Part shown: piece by piece, positions 54,229-62,010 of the stretch
How the letters are laid out: each line of letters starts with the position of its first letter
How positions within the stretch are numbered: the first letter of the stretch is position 1
Source of the DNA: a virus
Virus record (IMG/VR): IMGVR_UViG_3300018004_000004
Location: 151,396 to 215,395 of that record
Direction: 5' to 3' (one strand)
DNA: 64,000 nt
The notes under the pieces: generated by a model
Seen by the model: only the letters and a program-made list of their open reading frames with translations
Told to the model about the DNA's origin: nothing
Databases searched by the model: none
Position numbers and translations under genes: made by a program

Positions 54229-54254
54229 AAAACAAGGAGAGGATAAACAATCCC

Positions 54255-54842
54255 ATGTTGACTGTGTTCCTGGTGATTGCCGGAATCATTTTGCTTCTGG
54301 CAGTTCTTTCAGTTCTCGGCAGTTTGAACAAGTACCTCAGGGCTAAGACTGCGCTGGTCGAGGCTAAGACCGCGTTAGTCGAAGCCGAGACTGAGGATTT
54401 CCTGAATCAAGAACCTGAAGACGAAGACGAAGATCTGGACGAAGGTCCGGATTACAACCCATACGAAGAGGGGCTCGGCGAACGGACAACGATCGATCCG
54501 GCCATCCTTTTGAAGATGCTTGCCCTAGCGCGCGCACTGCGAGCACATCGACAAGCACAAGAACAAGTACAGACCGCTGATCAGACTGAACCAGCTCCCG
54601 ATCCGGAAACGGCAGAAGTGCCGGCCGGCGTGACAGCTGAAGCAGTCGGAATCACCGGAACAACTGGTCCCGTGGCAGATCCGGCAACGGATCCGACTCC
54701 GGACCCCACAATGACTGATCAGACAACGGCTCCGGCAACGGATGCGACGCAGACTGATCCAACGCCTGTTACCGTCCCTGACGCAACTGGCGATTCAACA
54801 GCAGTCGATCCGACAACCGAAACTGGATCTCCAGTCGGATGA
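54255..54842 (+). CDS. Membrane-anchored acidic low-complexity protein
   Basis: 195 residues. N-terminal membrane segment (VFLVIAGIILLLAVLSVLG), a short helical repeat (AKTALVEAKTALVEAETE), an acidic stretch and a long tail of Asp, Thr, Pro and Ala. The tail should be unfolded. Function unknown. Confidence 0.6.
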   Translation: MLTVFLVIAGIILLLAVLSVLGSLNKYLRAKTALVEAKTALVEAETEDFLNQEPEDEDEDLDEGPDYNPYEEGLGERTTIDPAILLKMLALARALRAHRQAQEQVQTADQTEPAPDPETAEVPAGVTAEAVGITGTTGPVADPATDPTPDPTMTDQTTAPATDATQTDPTPVTVPDATGDSTAVDPTTETGSPVG

Positions 54843-54853
54843 GAAGAGGCTAA

Positions 54854-55126
54854 ATGCCTCCTGCAACGTTCATTATAGTAAGGAACGAAGCCGATCAGGC
54901 AGTTAGGACATACCGTAACCAGATGGTCTGGGGACAGTTCTTGTTTCGAGCTCTGCGGCGCGAGCTAAAGGGCAAATCAAAACAGGAAATCCTAACTGCC
55001 TGTGAGGCAGTTCGCGGGGAGATAGAACAGAGGTCTCTGCATATCCCCCACGATCGAATGATGCTCCTTAAGGAGCTTGGTAAGATTAGAGAAGAGTTTC
55101 TTGGGGCCACTAACTCAACTGGTTAG
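54854..55126 (+). CDS. Small helical protein ending inside tRNA-Lys
   Basis: 90 residues, mostly helical and basic (RRELKGKSKQEILTACEAVRGEIEQR). Its last seven codons lie in the tRNA, with the TAG in the D loop (23-bp overlap). Confidence 0.55.
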   Translation: MPPATFIIVRNEADQAVRTYRNQMVWGQFLFRALRRELKGKSKQEILTACEAVRGEIEQRSLHIPHDRMMLLKELGKIREEFLGATNSTG

Positions 55127-55180
55127 AGTACCAGCCTCTTAAGCTGGGAGTTCAGGGTTCGAATCCCTGGTGGCCCACCA
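55104..55180 (+). tRNA. tRNA-Lys(CTT)
   Basis: Acceptor GGGCCAC/GTGGCCC, D arm ACTC/GAGT, anticodon stem CCAGC/GCTGG with loop CTCTTAA, T arm CAGGG-TTCGAAT-CCCTG, A73 and CCA encoded. Overlaps the upstream CDS by 23 bp. Confidence 0.96.
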
Positions 55181-55194
55181 ATATTGGAGGTAGT

Positions 55195-55311
55195 ATGTCG
55201 CGACAAGGAAAACCCTGTATATTTCAGCGGTGGTGCTGGTATGATGGTTGGAGGCACTACTTCTTTGGCGCGATCTACTTTTGGAATGTGATTACGAAAG
55301 AAGGGGCCTAA
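55195..55311 (+). CDS. Trp-rich microprotein
   Basis: 38 residues; TGGAGG before the ATG. FQRWCWYDGWRHYFFGAIYFWN is a dense aromatic run with Arg and His, like the other members of the set. Confidence 0.5.
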   Translation: MSRQGKPCIFQRWCWYDGWRHYFFGAIYFWNVITKEGA

Positions 55312-55646
55312 TGAACGTTTGGGTTAGTCCCTGGCGGTGCGATCCTCCTCATAGGATTTCGCACCCCGAGAAGTTGGACGAGTTAACTCGTTTACTTGCC
55401 AAAGGATGGGGTAAAGGACATCCTGCATTAGTAGGTTATCCTTATGGCGAGCGGATTCAGCTCCTATCTGGGAGCCATCGAATCGTAGCTGCCCAACGCG
55501 CGCACTTGAAAGCCATTCCTCTAGTTCTTTGGTCCGCTGAGCAGGTTGAAGCTTGCTGGGGTGATCTCGATCTCTGGAAGCAAATCATGGACGCCCCACC
55601 GGTAAACGGATTGGAGTTCGGTTATGTCATTCAAAGAGTTCCATGA
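55311..55646 (+). CDS. ParB/sulfiredoxin-fold-like protein
   Basis: 111 residues. PHRISHPEKLDELTRLLAKGWGKGHPALVGYPYGERIQLLSGSHR, then IVAAQRAHLKAIPLVLW: the GSHR-x-x-AA-x-x-A-x-x-x-IP pattern is that of ParB-like nuclease/NTPase domains. The ATG overlaps the previous stop. No DNA-binding helix-turn-helix follows. Role unknown. Confidence 0.7.
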   Translation: MNVWVSPWRCDPPHRISHPEKLDELTRLLAKGWGKGHPALVGYPYGERIQLLSGSHRIVAAQRAHLKAIPLVLWSAEQVEACWGDLDLWKQIMDAPPVNGLEFGYVIQRVP

Positions 55647-55722
55647 GAAGTACCACGGCGCAATCATCTTGGTGATTGTAATGATCCTTGGTATAATCCT
55701 TATATGTACCGCGGGTAGGTAA
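55624..55722 (+). CDS. Tiny one-helix membrane protein
   Basis: 32 residues: charged start, then AIILVIVMILGIILICTAG. Overlaps the ParB-like gene by 23 bp and ends directly before the next ATG. Confidence 0.5.
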   Translation: MSFKEFHEKYHGAIILVIVMILGIILICTAGR

Positions 55723-56289
55723 ATGGACTGGTTTACAGCCGACCCACATTTGGGTCACTTCAACATCATCAAGTACTGCAATCGTCCTTTCAAGGACGTC
55801 GACCATATGGGGACGGTGATCATTGATAATATCAATGAACGTGTCGCGACGAACGATCGACTGTATATCCTGGGAGATATTGCGAATAAGGAAGTGTACG
55901 TCCAGGACTTCGTCAAAAGGGTCTCCTGTAAGAATCTTTTCGTTGTCCCTGGCAACCACGATAAAGAAAAGATCCTCCTTCGATACTTTAAGGTATTGCC
56001 TCAATGCTACTTGTATCGCGCCCCTGGAGAGGATTACAGGATAGTTCTATGCCACTATGCAATGCGCGTTTGGGAACATTCTCACCATGGCGCCGGCATG
56101 CTGTATGGTCATTCACACGGTGGACTTCCACCTGTTCCTGGAGCCCCCTCCTTCGATATCGGCGTGGACGCATGGGAATACAGGCCTCTGTCCTTAACCG
56201 AAGTCAAAGCCGAAATGAAGAGACTATGCGCTCTGGCGCTAGCCAATAGAGAGTTCATGCATCATGACGGTGAAGAAGAGGGCTCTTAG
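55723..56289 (+). CDS. Calcineurin-like metallophosphoesterase
   Basis: 188 residues. Motifs in order: FTADPHLGHFNIIKYCNRPF (Asp7, His9), LYILGDI, VVPGNHD, LCHYAM and YGHSH. This is the phage/bacterial single-domain phosphoesterase type; substrates of relatives range from cyclic nucleotides to RNA ends. Its last codons and TAG lie in tRNA-Met (10-bp overlap). RNA 2',3'-cyclic phosphate is a reasonable guess here. Confidence 0.88.
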   Translation: MDWFTADPHLGHFNIIKYCNRPFKDVDHMGTVIIDNINERVATNDRLYILGDIANKEVYVQDFVKRVSCKNLFVVPGNHDKEKILLRYFKVLPQCYLYRAPGEDYRIVLCHYAMRVWEHSHHGAGMLYGHSHGGLPPVPGAPSFDIGVDAWEYRPLSLTEVKAEMKRLCALALANREFMHHDGEEEGS

Positions 56290-56357
56290 CTTAGATGGCC
56301 TAAAGCGCCGGCCTCATAAGCCGGGGATCCCTGGTTCGAATCCAGGAGAGCCCACCA
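56280..56357 (+). tRNA. tRNA-Met or -Ile2 (CAT)
   Basis: Acceptor GGGCTCT/AGAGCCC, D arm GCTT/AAGC, anticodon stem CCGGC/GCCGG with loop CTCATAA, T arm CCTGG-TTCGAAT-CCAGG, A73 and CCA encoded. The paired first base and lack of the GGG/CCC anticodon stem rule out an initiator. Elongator Met or lysidine-type Ile cannot be told apart here. Confidence 0.95.
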
Positions 56358-56371
56358 AGAAAGGAAGTGCA

Positions 56372-56668
56372 ATGTTCGCAGTCGTATTGTTTGAGTCACG
56401 AAATCAATGGGCCTCATTGGCCAGTCAGCCGGGAGGCACATGTGCTTTTCCGTTTGTGCCACCCTATGCTACACTTTATGATGGGTTTGGTAAACCCGAT
56501 CCAGGACTGAAGACTCTTGCAGAAGCAAAGGCAAGAGTCGAAGTTTGGGTAGATAAGAATAAGCCCACGCGATTTAAGGCTTACGTCATCGACCTGGAAA
56601 AGGACAAGATAGTCGCCACGACTGGCGAACTGAATGTCCCGTCACTGAAGTGGAAGGCTTTGAAGTAA
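56372..56668 (+). CDS. Small unknown protein
   Basis: 98 residues from the ATG at 56372 (AAAGGAAG before). Beta-rich with a helix AEAKARVEVWVDKN and a strand FKAYVIDLEKDKIVATT. No family recognised. Confidence 0.6.
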   Translation: MFAVVLFESRNQWASLASQPGGTCAFPFVPPYATLYDGFGKPDPGLKTLAEAKARVEVWVDKNKPTRFKAYVIDLEKDKIVATTGELNVPSLKWKALK

Positions 56669-56673
56669 CGAGT

Positions 56674-56723
56674 TTAGGGGAAATATTACGCCCCTAATGT
56701 AGTGCCCCTCACCCTATCGGGTG
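56674..56723 (+). promoter_or_regulatory. Two hairpins upstream of ssb
   Basis: TTAGGGG / CCCCTAA (56674-56680 / 56691-56697) and CACCC-TATC-GGGTG (56710-56723). No T-run. They separate ssb from the previous gene; the second ends 14 bp before the ATG and could affect ssb translation. Confidence 0.45.
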
Positions 56724-56737
56724 GGACAGGAGGTAGT

Positions 56738-57136
56738 ATGTCGTTTGATTTGAACAAAGTGATGCTGATCGGTCGTGTTGGTCGCGATCCTGAGAGCAAA
56801 ACTGCAGGTAGCACAACTCTGTCTTCGTTCTCGGTTGCCACGTCGTACGGCACCGGTGACAAGCAGAAGACTGAATGGCATCAAGTTACCGCTTGGGAGA
56901 AGCTGGGTGAGTTTGCCCAGAACTATCTCCACAAGGGTGACAAGGTGTACGTCGAAGGCCGTATCTCCTACAACATCGTTGGAGAAGGTAAGGAAAAGAA
57001 GACGTACGCCCAAATCACGGCCACGAGCCTGATCAACCTGAGCCCAAAGCCGGCTGACGGCTCCACGGCTAACTCCAGCTCTGCTGCACCTGCGGCCCCG
57101 GCTGCTGCTGCAACGGACGAAGATATCCCGTTCTAA
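56738..57136 (+). CDS. ssb: Single-stranded DNA-binding protein
   Basis: 132 residues; AGGAGG before the ATG. OB fold of the bacterial type: NKVMLIGRVGRDPE, then FSVATS, TEWHQVTAWEKLGEFAQNYLHKGDKVYVEGRI, and KKTYAQITATSL. An Ala/Ser linker leads to the acidic tip DEDIPF, which binds partner proteins. Used in replication and recombination. C/G-ending codons and flanking hairpins suggest strong expression. Confidence 0.97.
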   Translation: MSFDLNKVMLIGRVGRDPESKTAGSTTLSSFSVATSYGTGDKQKTEWHQVTAWEKLGEFAQNYLHKGDKVYVEGRISYNIVGEGKEKKTYAQITATSLINLSPKPADGSTANSSSAAPAAPAAAATDEDIPF

Positions 57137-57162
57137 GGAACGAGACAACTTCAAAGAAGATT

Positions 57163-57192
57163 AGGGGGAAGAGGTCTTCCCCCTTTCTTTTA
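57163..57192 (+). terminator. Intrinsic terminator after ssb
   Basis: Stem GGGGGAA / TTCCCCC with loop GAGGTC, followed by TTTCTTTT. Confidence 0.8.
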
Positions 57193-57205
57193 GAAAGGAA
57201 TGATG

Positions 57206-57310
57206 ATGACACCTTTCATGTGTTTCCTGGTCGGTATAGTCGTTGGACTTCTGCTGGCCGCCGTCATTTGCATCATAGCTTTGTTCTTGATCGGAATCAC
57301 TTCGGATTAG
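57206..57310 (+). CDS. Tiny one-helix membrane protein
   Basis: 34 residues from the third of three tandem ATGs (GAAAGGA is best placed for it). Almost wholly a hydrophobic helix (FMCFLVGIVVGLLLAAVICI). Confidence 0.5.
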   Translation: MTPFMCFLVGIVVGLLLAAVICIIALFLIGITSD

Positions 57311-57319
57311 GAGACCAGA

Positions 57320-58039
57320 ATGCCGAAACTGCTGGCGTGGAATCTTTCCCGCCTGAAAACGAAATCCCGCCCGTTGACCGGGCCACTTCCTGAGCTCTAT
57401 GTCAGGGAACTTACACGCATGGTGGAGGAGCTAAATGGCGTCTACCTTTCTGGGATACAAGTGGGGGATCCGCGGAGATTCGCTATCCCTAACCCTCGCT
57501 TCAAAGATTTCCCGATATTGTACAATCCTGAGATTATTGCACAGGACGACCCCATACGAGGAGAAGGTGAAGGGTGTCTTAGCTTTCCCGGCTTGTGGGT
57601 TCCGGTATCACGGTACACATACGTTACAGTGAGGTATCGAGATGGCCAATGGCAAGAGAGAACTGCCGTATTTGGTAATGAGGATCCCAATACTGAGGAA
57701 GCGCTCCTTGCTAAGGCTGTCCAGCACGAAGTAGCTCACATGGATGGCATTGTCCTCCATGATCGTATTGCGGACCCACAGAAGAGGATAAAGATCTATG
57801 CTCAGATTCTTCGGGAGTCCCTTGCCCAGAACAGATCTAGAGGGATACCTCAACTTTTGGAAGGCCCATCCGAAATGGATCCTCTTACTGTGTCGATCGT
57901 CGCGGTTTCTCCGGAGCCGGTACTCGGCGATCAAGAGCAAGCGAGTGTTGGAAATGATGAAACTGTTCATGAGCCCAATGTGAATGGAGATCAACCCAGT
58001 GAAGTGGAAAACACCGCCTCCGAAGCCAGTAACTCCTGA
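57320..58039 (+). CDS. def: Peptide deformylase with acidic C-terminal extension
   Basis: 239 residues. All three motifs are present: VYLSGIQVG (Gln47), EGCLSFPG (Cys86) and QHEVAHMDG (His136, Glu137, His140), giving the metal site. It removes formyl groups from new proteins. Residues 165-239 are an extra, acidic, disordered-looking tail not found in cellular enzymes. Phage deformylases are known from marine phages, where they may favour phage proteins. Confidence 0.93.
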   Translation: MPKLLAWNLSRLKTKSRPLTGPLPELYVRELTRMVEELNGVYLSGIQVGDPRRFAIPNPRFKDFPILYNPEIIAQDDPIRGEGEGCLSFPGLWVPVSRYTYVTVRYRDGQWQERTAVFGNEDPNTEEALLAKAVQHEVAHMDGIVLHDRIADPQKRIKIYAQILRESLAQNRSRGIPQLLEGPSEMDPLTVSIVAVSPEPVLGDQEQASVGNDETVHEPNVNGDQPSEVENTASEASNS

Positions 58040-58226
58040 GGGCGCTACTTACTACTGTAAGACATTCGCCTGGTTGCCTCATCAGGCTTCCGATGGATAT
58101 ACCTACTGGCTAGAGAGCGTCTACGTACAAATGAAGTTCATGCATGGCCGCGTCTCCGGCCGAAGGTATTGGTATATCGCAGAGTGGATAGGAAACAAGG
58201 CTCCTGAAGGCGAAGTGGATAGCTAA
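57984..58226 (+). CDS. Small aromatic protein ending inside tRNA-Cys
   Basis: 80 residues, starting within the deformylase tail (56-bp overlap). Aromatic second half (YTYWLESVYVQMKFMHGRV, RRYWYIAEWIG). The last nine codons and TAA lie in tRNA-Cys (27-bp overlap). Confidence 0.55.
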   Translation: MEINPVKWKTPPPKPVTPEGATYYCKTFAWLPHQASDGYTYWLESVYVQMKFMHGRVSGRRYWYIAEWIGNKAPEGEVDS

Positions 58227-58274
58227 CGGTCTGCAAAACCGTCGTAGCTGGTTCGAGTCCAGCCGGGAGCTCCA
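58200..58274 (+). tRNA. tRNA-Cys(GCA)
   Basis: Acceptor GCTCCTG/CGGGAGC (one T-G), anticodon stem ACGGT/ACCGT with loop CTGCAAA, T arm GCTGG-TTCGAGT-CCAGC, T73 (normal for Cys) and CCA encoded. D stem is short (GGC/GCT). Overlaps the upstream CDS by 27 bp. Confidence 0.93.
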
Positions 58275-58277
58275 GAC

Positions 58278-58418
58278 ATGGTTCCACAGTGGATGAGAGA
58301 TATGCAGGAAAGCTTCAGAGTGGGATGGCTTAGTCGTTATCCCTGGCGCTGGAGCTATCGCCTCTTCCACAGCAAGTACATCTTTTTTGGTTGTTACCAA
58401 GGAAAGCGGTACAAATGA
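58278..58418 (+). CDS. Trp/Arg-rich microprotein
   Basis: 46 residues, 3 bp after tRNA-Cys. VGWLSRYPWRWSYRLFHSKYIFF holds the shared R-L-F-x-x-K-Y order. Basic, Lys-rich end. Confidence 0.5.
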   Translation: MVPQWMRDMQESFRVGWLSRYPWRWSYRLFHSKYIFFGCYQGKRYK

Positions 58419-58741
58419 AATACCTCTGGGAGTTGCTGGTATCTACCGTTCGCAACAATGGCCGGCCTATTCATACTCGGTGCCACCGCGTTTGGGATGG
58501 CCACGTGAAGAAGATATCAGGCGGACTGACCATTATGCACCCAACCATCGGATATTGGGTAAATGAGGGCCAGACGCTAAAAGAGCGAATGATCCCAGTT
58601 CGCATTATTTGCACAAAGAGCCAGTTTGTCGAAATATTGAAGATGACCCGAAAGTTCTACGAACAGACGGCCATCACCTGGTACCGGCTTTCGTCGGAAG
58701 CCGGTTTTTACGACGGAAACCAGGAAACCCTGCCTGAGTGA
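58415..58741 (+). CDS. Unknown small protein
   Basis: 108 residues from the ATG at 58415 in the previous stop. Mixed fold with VRIICTKSQFVEILKMTRKFYEQTAITWYRL. No family recognised. Confidence 0.55.
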   Translation: MKYLWELLVSTVRNNGRPIHTRCHRVWDGHVKKISGGLTIMHPTIGYWVNEGQTLKERMIPVRIICTKSQFVEILKMTRKFYEQTAITWYRLSSEAGFYDGNQETLPE

Positions 58742-58766
58742 AAATCACAGAAAAGAGGAAAATAGC

Positions 58767-59027
58767 ATGTTAGGCGACCGAGAGGTTATTCCCGGTACGA
58801 TGAAGATTCGTGTGTTTTACCCGAATCCGCTTCCGGGTACATATTCGGGAAGTCCGCTAGACGGTATTTCCATCGAATACAACGTGACGTACCTTTTCAA
58901 GAATGACCCGATTTACCACGAACTCGTGTTTGTGGACGATAAGAACGTAAGGCGCCAAATCATCGGTTTGCCTTATATCCTCGAGGAGATCCTTGAAAAG
59001 GCAGACGGAGTGGACGGACAACTCTAA
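58767..59027 (+). CDS. Unknown small protein
   Basis: 86 residues; AGAGGAAAA before the ATG. Beta-rich (MKIRVFYPNPLPG, ISIEYNVTYLF) with a C-terminal helix. No family recognised. Confidence 0.55.
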   Translation: MLGDREVIPGTMKIRVFYPNPLPGTYSGSPLDGISIEYNVTYLFKNDPIYHELVFVDDKNVRRQIIGLPYILEEILEKADGVDGQL

Positions 59028-59226
59028 GATTCTCAAGAAATGGACTGTAAGGAATGAAGGCTCTTCAGTCCAATATCGCGTTTGGAGCACTTTGCACTGC
59101 GGATTCATCAGATTCGAAAAGCTGAGGTGGCCAACGCGCGAGCCAAAATGGCCAAAGGCCCCGCATCGACTTTTTCTAACTAAAAGGCTATTTTGGAACT
59201 TTCTATGGCGAAGATTCGAAGTTTAA
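58993..59226 (+). CDS. Trp/Arg-rich small protein
   Basis: 77 residues from a TTG with GAGGAG before. Basic with seven Trp (LRWPTREPKWPKAPHR, LFWNFLWRRFEV). The largest of the Trp/Arg-rich set. Overlaps both neighbours. Confidence 0.45.
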   Translation: MKRQTEWTDNSKILKKWTVRNEGSSVQYRVWSTLHCGFIRFEKLRWPTREPKWPKAPHRLFLTKRLFWNFLWRRFEV

Positions 59227-59390
59227 ACCGCGTGGCCTACCCACTGCGGAGCAAATCGAGTCCATTGAGAGTAGCTAAGCGGAAACAGATACTAGGCTGG
59301 CGTTGTCCTCCCTGGTTTGTGTTCTGGCAGTTCACTCAGAGATGGCGTGAGTTTCAAACACCAAGAGGAAAGGAAATAGAACTAGGATGA
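59205..59390 (+). CDS. Trp/Arg-rich microprotein
   Basis: 61 residues from the ATG at 59205 (a TTG at 59193 is the alternative). Basic first half, then GWRCPPWFVFWQFTQRWREF. Ends overlapping the MoxR-like gene. Confidence 0.45.
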   Translation: MAKIRSLNRVAYPLRSKSSPLRVAKRKQILGWRCPPWFVFWQFTQRWREFQTPRGKEIELG

Positions 59391-60460
59391 TCAATACCAT
59401 CGCTTGTACGCCAGGTAAGCTCCCCAAGCTACTTGACTATCTGTACAAGTTGAAGTATGCTGCATTCTTGTGGGGCGAGCCTGGTGTAGGTAAGTCAATG
59501 TCCATCTGGGACTGGACTAAGGACAGAAAGATGAGACTGGAAGATATCCGGCTGACACAGTTGGATGGACCAGATCTCAGAGGTCTACAGTGGATCGATG
59601 AGAAGACTGGTATCACCCGGGCTTTCCGTCCGGAGTTCTTCCCGATCGAAGATGTCCCTGGCTGTATCTTCCTGGATGAGCTGACTGCCGCGGAACCGCG
59701 GATGCAAGCAACAGCATACCAGCTAGTCCTTGACCGTAAGATTGGCAAGTATGAACTTCCTTCTCAGTGGATGGTCCTGGGCGCCGGCAACAGTCCTGAG
59801 GATGGCGCCATCAGTTATAAGATGGGATCCGCATTGTCGGATCGCTTCGTCCACATCCACGTGGTGGCAGATCCTATTGACTGGGGTAACTGGGCAATGG
59901 AACACAATGTCCATGTCACAGTACTGGCTTTCATTCGTGTGAAGCCTCAGTTCCTTACCTGTGTCGGCGGCGTAGCGAAGACGAACCAGTTGATTGTTCC
60001 GTCTCCTCGTAGCTGGGCACGCGTCTCTGAAGTGATGCACACAGTAGAGGATAAGACATCCAACTCTATTCTTATCAATGGTATAGTGGGTGAAGCTGCC
60101 GCAGTAGAGTTCATCCATACCACTGAGGAGATCGGTGAGCTTCCGACCATGGAAGATCTGCTGAGCCACCAGAGGCCTGAGTTTGCAGTCAAGCACATCC
60201 CGAATAAGATTGCTTGTCTCTATGGTCTTGCTTATAGCATGGCTGCCTACGTTACGCGGCCGGACCAAATCAGCAAGGCTATGTTTATCTTTGACGCGCT
60301 CCGTCATAAGGTCACCAATCAGCCGGTGGCTGAGATCGAAACGCTGGCAAATGAAATGATCCTGGCAAAGGCGGTGAAACTTGGTATCATTGAACAGGTT
60401 GTCCGCACAGAGGGGTATCTTAACTACGCCCCGCGTGCCAAAGAAATCGTCCGAAGTTAA
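59387..60460 (+). CDS. MoxR-type AAA+ ATPase
   Basis: 357 residues. Walker A GEPGVGKS (30-37), Walker B CIFLDEL, sensor-like LGAGNSPEDG and an Arg in ALSDRFVHI. The order fits the MoxR group, chaperone-like ATPases that work with a VWA protein. The VWA-metallopeptidase gene follows at once and overlaps it, a pairing that is common in bacteria and now and then in phages. Likely task: remodelling or activating a protein complex. Confidence 0.85.
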   Translation: MINTIACTPGKLPKLLDYLYKLKYAAFLWGEPGVGKSMSIWDWTKDRKMRLEDIRLTQLDGPDLRGLQWIDEKTGITRAFRPEFFPIEDVPGCIFLDELTAAEPRMQATAYQLVLDRKIGKYELPSQWMVLGAGNSPEDGAISYKMGSALSDRFVHIHVVADPIDWGNWAMEHNVHVTVLAFIRVKPQFLTCVGGVAKTNQLIVPSPRSWARVSEVMHTVEDKTSNSILINGIVGEAAAVEFIHTTEEIGELPTMEDLLSHQRPEFAVKHIPNKIACLYGLAYSMAAYVTRPDQISKAMFIFDALRHKVTNQPVAEIETLANEMILAKAVKLGIIEQVVRTEGYLNYAPRAKEIVRS

Positions 60461-61691
60461 GAAGTCAGGGCTGAATCAGGACCAGAAGAAGGACATGGTC
60501 ACACTACTCATTCGAAGACTCGTTACTCGAGACTCCGGTGTAGCTGGCCTGGTTCTCTGGGTTCCGACGGCCCTGGGAAGAGACGATCAACATGCTTATG
60601 CGTACACAGACGGTACCTCTATATACTTCTGTGATCCATTCTTCACTGTCGACGAGTCCGTCCAATATGCGATCATCTTGCACGAACTCCTCCACATTGT
60701 ACTCCGACACGCACATCGGACCAGGCAAATACGGCTGTCTAAGGGAGATAAGTTTAGCCCGGACATCGCCAACGCTTGCGCGGATGCTATTGTCATACGC
60801 GCGATCATGCAGCAGAAAAAGATCGGACCGCTGTCTGTGGTCAATCCTTACATTATCACCGCTGAAAACCTTGTTAGTGCGGAGGATCTTAAGAAGGTCC
60901 CCGCTCCTCAGTGGACATTTGAAATGCTTTACAACTACGTCGAAAAGCGGGTTGATAAAGCAGTCCGTGACTTTATTAATCAGCATGCCAAAGAGTTAAG
61001 CGATGATCTCATCCCGCCGAACCAAGATTCAGCAGCTGATCCACACATGGATGAAGTCCAAACACGCGTATGGAAGGAACGACTTAAGCGTGCTGCTTAT
61101 GGTTCTGAGCCGGGGTCTTTTCTGCGCGAGGTTCTCAAGGACCTACCAGATTCTACGACGCCATGGGAAAAGCATTTCAGAGACTTCATGGTCTCACACG
61201 TCATGCCCACCACCTGTCTTGATTGGGGCCGCCCTTCACGACGACTACTTGCGTCAAAAGGAAGGCTTGGCTATTACGAACCAGGAATCCAGCGAGAGCT
61301 CGGAGTAAAGAGGGCTGGTATCTGTATTGATACCTCGGGCTCGATCGATGATCCTCTATTGCAGATCTTCATCGCCGAGACCAACTCCATTATGGAGCAG
61401 ACTGGGTGTTCGGTCGTTGTTATCTGTGCTGACGCCGCGGTCCAAAGCGTCCAGGTGTTCCAGCAATCCATAGACGCACACTATGAATGCAAGGGCGGAG
61501 GTGGAACTGATTTCCGGCCGGCATTGAAAGAGATGGAGAAGTATGACGTAGACTGTTGTGTCTACCTCACTGACATGGCCGGAACATTCCCGGATAAAGC
61601 TCCGCCCTTCCCTGTGATGTGGGCTACATGTGTTGATCAAGACCCTCCGTTTGGCCGCAAGGTCTACGTGGATCCATTGATAGGCCGATGA
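60435..61691 (+). CDS. VWA-like metallopeptidase-type protein (DUF2201)
   Basis: 418 residues from a GTG at 60435. N-terminal zinc-peptidase-like domain with LHELLHIVLRH (His83, Glu84, His87), then a helical linker, then a VWA-like domain with the metal site ICIDTSGSID (Asp299) and GGGGTDFRPAL. This is the DUF2201 layout found next to MoxR ATPases. It may act as a protease or as a metal-dependent binder under control of the ATPase upstream. Confidence 0.85.
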   Translation: MPKKSSEVKKSGLNQDQKKDMVTLLIRRLVTRDSGVAGLVLWVPTALGRDDQHAYAYTDGTSIYFCDPFFTVDESVQYAIILHELLHIVLRHAHRTRQIRLSKGDKFSPDIANACADAIVIRAIMQQKKIGPLSVVNPYIITAENLVSAEDLKKVPAPQWTFEMLYNYVEKRVDKAVRDFINQHAKELSDDLIPPNQDSAADPHMDEVQTRVWKERLKRAAYGSEPGSFLREVLKDLPDSTTPWEKHFRDFMVSHVMPTTCLDWGRPSRRLLASKGRLGYYEPGIQRELGVKRAGICIDTSGSIDDPLLQIFIAETNSIMEQTGCSVVVICADAAVQSVQVFQQSIDAHYECKGGGGTDFRPALKEMEKYDVDCCVYLTDMAGTFPDKAPPFPVMWATCVDQDPPFGRKVYVDPLIGR

Positions 61692-61825
61692 GTACAAGAG
61701 ATAGCATGCGACTGTTCGCCAAACTATCAACCATTCGATTCATATTTGTCGGATGGCTTTTGCGTACACGTGCTCCATATGTTAGACTGTGTTATCTGAG
61801 GCACAGGATCGATGGACACTGGTGA
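61688..61825 (+). CDS. Basic microprotein
   Basis: 45 residues; ATG in the previous stop. RLFAKLSTIRFIFVGWLLRTRAPYVRLCYLRHRI is Arg-rich and amphipathic with a possible short membrane part. Fewer Trp than others in the set. Confidence 0.4.
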   Translation: MSTRDSMRLFAKLSTIRFIFVGWLLRTRAPYVRLCYLRHRIDGHW

Positions 61826-62010
61826 GCTTCGGAATAGGTAAGCGCTGTGGCAAGTGGTTGTTCATGCGACTGACCTGCAGCCGGTGGGTTTTCCGGGCCA
61901 GTGCTAGATTCAGGGTTGTCGAGAGATTTTATTCTCGATACAAACCTATGCGTTGTTCTTTATGTAGTGCAGGAGTGTCGCATGAAAGATCACTTTTATC
62001 TGATTACTGA
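61822..62010 (+). CDS. Basic Trp-containing microprotein
   Basis: 62 residues from a GTG overlapping the previous TGA. KWLFMRLTCSRWVFRASARFRVVERFYSRY is Arg/aromatic-rich. The end overlaps the next gene by 29 bp. Weak. Confidence 0.4.
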   Translation: MSFGIGKRCGKWLFMRLTCSRWVFRASARFRVVERFYSRYKPMRCSLCSAGVSHERSLLSDY

